This document shows, in pieces, positions 61,431 to 64,000 of a stretch of DNA of 64,000 nucleotides. Position 1 is the first letter of the stretch, and every line of letters begins with the position of its first letter. Source of the stretch: Paragonimus skrjabini miyazakii (lineage: Eukaryota; Platyhelminthes; Trematoda; Plagiorchiida; Troglotrematidae); contig JTDE01000414.1 of the NCBI GenBank assembly GCA_014338405.1, positions 128,152-192,151 of the forward strand, given 5' to 3'. The position numbers and the translations under genes are program-made. The notes under the pieces were generated by a model. It was not told the DNA's origin and ran no database searches. It saw only the letters and a program-made list of their open reading frames with translations.

Positions 61431-61910
61431 ATGGAACGGATCCTACGCCCTGAAAGGTTTGACGTCGAACCCAACGCCGTTAATACTTCCAAAGAGTGGA
61501 ATCACTGGTTTTGTACATTCACTAATTTCTTGTCGTCTACTAACAGTCTCCATCCCAACAAATTGACTACGTTGATCAATTACATCTCGTCTTCGGTCTA
61601 TGAGTATATCTCTGAATGCGATAGTTATGACGATGCAGTCTCCATACTACGGGACCTGTATGTGAAGCCCAAGAACGAAGTATTCGCTCGTCATCTGTTA
61701 GCGACTTGTAGACAAGAGGGTGGACAGACGCTGGACCAATTTGCACACAGATTGAGGTCGCTTGCGAAAGACTGTAACTTTAAAGCCACTACGGCCAGGC
61801 AGAATCGAGACGATGCAACTCCAGACGCTTTCATAAGTGGTCTACTGTCTAGCCAGATTCGACAGAGACTGTTGGAACAAAGTGTTGAATTTCCAGGCAG
61901 CTTTCGATGA
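61431..61910 (+). pseudogene. gag: Gypsy-type gag, frameshifted at its end
   Basis: The frame starts at ATG 61431 (MERILRPERFDVEPN), just after the candidate LTR, and encodes a capsid-type protein with WNHWFCTFTNFLSS and a helical region ending TLDQFAHRLRSLAKDC, SGLLSSQIRQRLLEQ. This is the order seen in gag of single-polyprotein Gypsy elements. It ends at a stop at 61908-61910, while the pol frame overlaps by 74 bp and takes over the same sense. A one-base change in the T-run at about 61890 is the simplest explanation; programmed frameshifting is the alternative. Gag packages element RNA into cytoplasmic particles. Confidence 0.75.
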
Positions 61911-63837
61911 GGCCAGATGGCTTGAATTGGCAGAAAAACAGTCTCAATTATACCAGTCCATTCCGACTAACGCCTACACGACTGCAACCGAGGTCTCAGA
62001 AAACTCGCCCAATTCTACCAGAATGCCTGATGTGGCAGCCTTCAGCTCATCGACTAGCAAATGTGTCTTCTGTGGTTATGATAAACACCCCCATTCGAAG
62101 TGCCCTGCTAGAGATGCGTTATGTAATGGGTGTGGAAAAAAGGTGCACTTTCAAAAAGTTTGCCTGATGCCCCGGAACCGACAGCCCTGCTCTTCTATCA
62201 CCCGACCGTCCATTTCGACTGTCACATCAGCGGCGGCTCCGGAGTGTCTTTCGGATGTTGTGGTTGATCTCGAAGTTAACGGAACTCGCTTACAAGCCGT
62301 GATAGACACTGGTAGTTCTGAAAGTTATGTCGCGTCTTCCGTAGTGTTGCAGAATGACTGGAAAGTTCACAAATCTCGTAGCAAGATAAAAATGGCCTCT
62401 ACCGCTCTGTCAAGTGACACGCGAAGTCACGTTCTGGCGTCGATCAGGTACAAAGATGCTATGTATGAGAGAGTGGAGCTGTCAGTTCTACCACATTTAT
62501 GTGCAGACGTTCTTCTAGGACATGGCTTTCTTAGACTTCATAAAAGTGTTGAAATCCCATTCGGTGAAACAAAACCACCGTTTTCACTCTGTTCACTGAC
62601 CCCAGCTCACATCGAACCTCCTCGCCTTTTTCAAAACCTGATGCGAAACTTCAAACCCATTGCAACAAAATCCAGAAGGCACAATCCAGCTAACGAAAAG
62701 TTTATACGCGATGAAATTCGCCGTTTGCTTGCTGAAGGGGTCATCGAGCCTTCCTCCTCCCCTTGGAGAGCTCAATTATTGGTAGTCACTAACGACGGGC
62801 AGAAGGGAAGAATGGTAGTTGACTACAGCCAAGCAATTAACAAATATACGCTCTTAGATGTCTATCCTCTCCCAAAAATTGACGAAATGATCGAACGCAT
62901 CGCCATGTACGACACCTATAGCACTCTGGATCTAAAGAGTGCTTATTATCAGATCCTTATTCGGGAAGAAGAAAAACCTTTTACGGCTTTTGAGGCATGC
63001 GGACGTTTGTATCAGTTTTGTCGGATTCCGTTTAGCGTGACGAATGGTGTCGCTTGCTTCCAACGAACTACTGACAATATAATAGCACGCGAACGACTGA
63101 AAGACATCTTTGTTAACGTTGACAATATTACGGTATGTGGAACCGACTCCGTTGAACATGATCTCTATCTTCGAAAGTTCCTAGACGTGGCCAGAAAATA
63201 TGGACTGACTTCCAATGAATCAAAATGCATCATCGCCGCCAAACAAATAAAACTTCTAGGTTATGAGGTATCCAAGAACATTATCAAACCGGATCCTGAT
63301 CGCCTGTTACCTCTGCGAGAATTAGCCCCTCCCTTTAACTTGAAATCCCAGCAACGAATAATGGGATTATTCACTTACTACTCACGGTGGATATCTCACT
63401 TCTCTGATAAAATTCATAAACTTGTGCATAATAACACTCTCCCCCTACCCAATGAAGTTAGAGAAGCCTTCGAGGTTCTGAAAGACGAGTTATGCAAAGC
63501 TGCTATTTCTACTATTCAGTACGATACCCCTTTGGTTGTCGAGACAGACGCCTCTGACGTGGCGATCGCAGCCACTTTGAATCAAAATGGTCGACCGGTA
63601 GCCTTCTCGCGTAGTCTGTCGTCCACTGAACGGCACCATTCCGCTGTAGAAAAGAAAGCGTACGCTGTCGTGGAATCCATACGTAAATGGAAACACTTTC
63701 TACTTCGTAATCATTTTAAACTTGTTACTGACCAACGTTCCGTCGCCTTCAACTACGGCAATCGATATAGGGGAAAGTCAAGAACGATAAAATTATACGT
63801 TGGAAGCTGGAACTGTCGCCATTCAAGTTCGATGTAG
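61837..63837 (+). pseudogene. pol: Gypsy-type pol: zinc knuckles, protease, RT, RNase H
   Basis: In a 666-codon frame (counted from its first codon) the domains run as follows. Two CX2CX4HX4C knuckles lie at residues 76-89 and 96-109. An aspartic protease has AVIDTGSSESYV (DTG 157-159) and ADVLLGHGFL. The reverse transcriptase has STLDLKSAYYQI (362-373) and active-site-like FVNVDNITVCG (425-435), where the usual second Asp of the D-D pair is Asn. RNase H has D571 (VETDASD), E605 and D632. The first codon is unlikely to be a true start, since the knuckles belong to gag. The frame ends early at 63837 because of a second frameshift near 63775; RNase H and integrase continue in another frame. Confidence 0.88.
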
Positions 63838-64000
63838 TATATCGACCTGGTAAATATAACCGACAGGCAGATGCACTCCCACGTAATTGCTGCGGGGGTC
63901 TAATGACAAATACTGACTTGAAAGGACTATATGAATCGCTTTGTCATCCCGGCGTTTCTCGTTTGATGCACTTCGGCCGCGCCAGAAACCTCCCCTTCTC
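63775..64000 (+). pseudogene. End of RNase H and start of Gypsy integrase (window edge)
   Basis: Downstream of the frame break, the sequence encodes VVYRPGKYNRQADALPR (about 63833-63885), the normal end of RNase H. A stretch beginning LYESLCHPGVSRLMHF (about 63930) then resembles the zinc-binding start of integrase. The element runs off the window here, so its catalytic integrase core and 3' LTR are not seen. Confidence 0.75.

Noticed and set aside
1..64000. CRISPR arrays, operons or bacterial promoters
   Set aside because: Nothing of this kind was seen. The split gene and retroelements show a eukaryotic genome.

Overview
This window looks like a piece of a repeat-rich animal genome, most likely a parasitic flatworm (digenean fluke). 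The reasons are one host gene cut into small exons by introns of 43 bp to 15.6 kb, several decayed non-LTR retrotransposons (LINEs), Penelope-like elements with GIY-YIG endonuclease remnants, Ty3/Gypsy-type elements, a tRNA-like SINE family, and no bacterial-style gene packing. The fluke assignment is an inference from the mix of element types and was not checked against a database. One 729-base run of N (40043-40771) is an assembly gap.

Host gene. The minus strand carries a partial gene for a Nova/Pasilla-type KH-domain RNA-binding protein. Read 5' to 3' on that strand it has KH1 in two exons (53824-53687 and 53643-53492) split by a 43-bp intron, KH2 (49719-49566), and a long last exon (33930-32462) that finishes KH2 and runs through a Ser/Gly/Ala-rich region to a stop. 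Exon phases agree across all junctions. The 5' exons are not identified, and no KH3 domain was found. A second possible host exon, encoding a membrane segment, is on the plus strand at 58140-58372.

Layout. 1-18 kb is mostly non-coding, with SINE copies (3.4, 11.3, 11.5, 12.0, 14.0 kb) and two copies of an LTR-like repeat (5.3 and 17.9 kb). 18.9-19.8 kb is a Penelope-like element. 20.4-21.8 kb is the 3' half of a dead Gypsy element (integrase, polypurine tract, 405-bp LTR). 25.5-27.1 kb has a direct repeat pair and a LINE 3' end. 32.5-53.8 kb is the Nova-like gene, whose introns hold a SINE, LINE A (38-40 kb), the gap, a tRNA-like sequence, a Gypsy RNase H scrap, LINE B (45.9-48.9 kb, almost full length) and a LINE B-family fragment (50.8-51.1 kb). 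55.0-55.8 kb is a second Penelope-like fragment ending in a near-perfect 61-bp foldback. 58.9-61.2 kb has a LINE 3' end followed by a LINE 5' leader. 61.3-64.0 kb is a Gypsy-type element with a candidate 112-bp 5' LTR, gag, protease, reverse transcriptase and RNase H, cut off by the window edge within integrase.

I do not see an obvious undescribed multi-gene system. The best leads are a 63-bp LINE-tail insertion with a 15-bp target duplication placed 18 bp before the KH1 splice acceptor, the foldback at the truncated end of the Penelope element, the very short LTR with 15-bp inverted ends, and the apparent absence of KH3 from the Nova-like gene.
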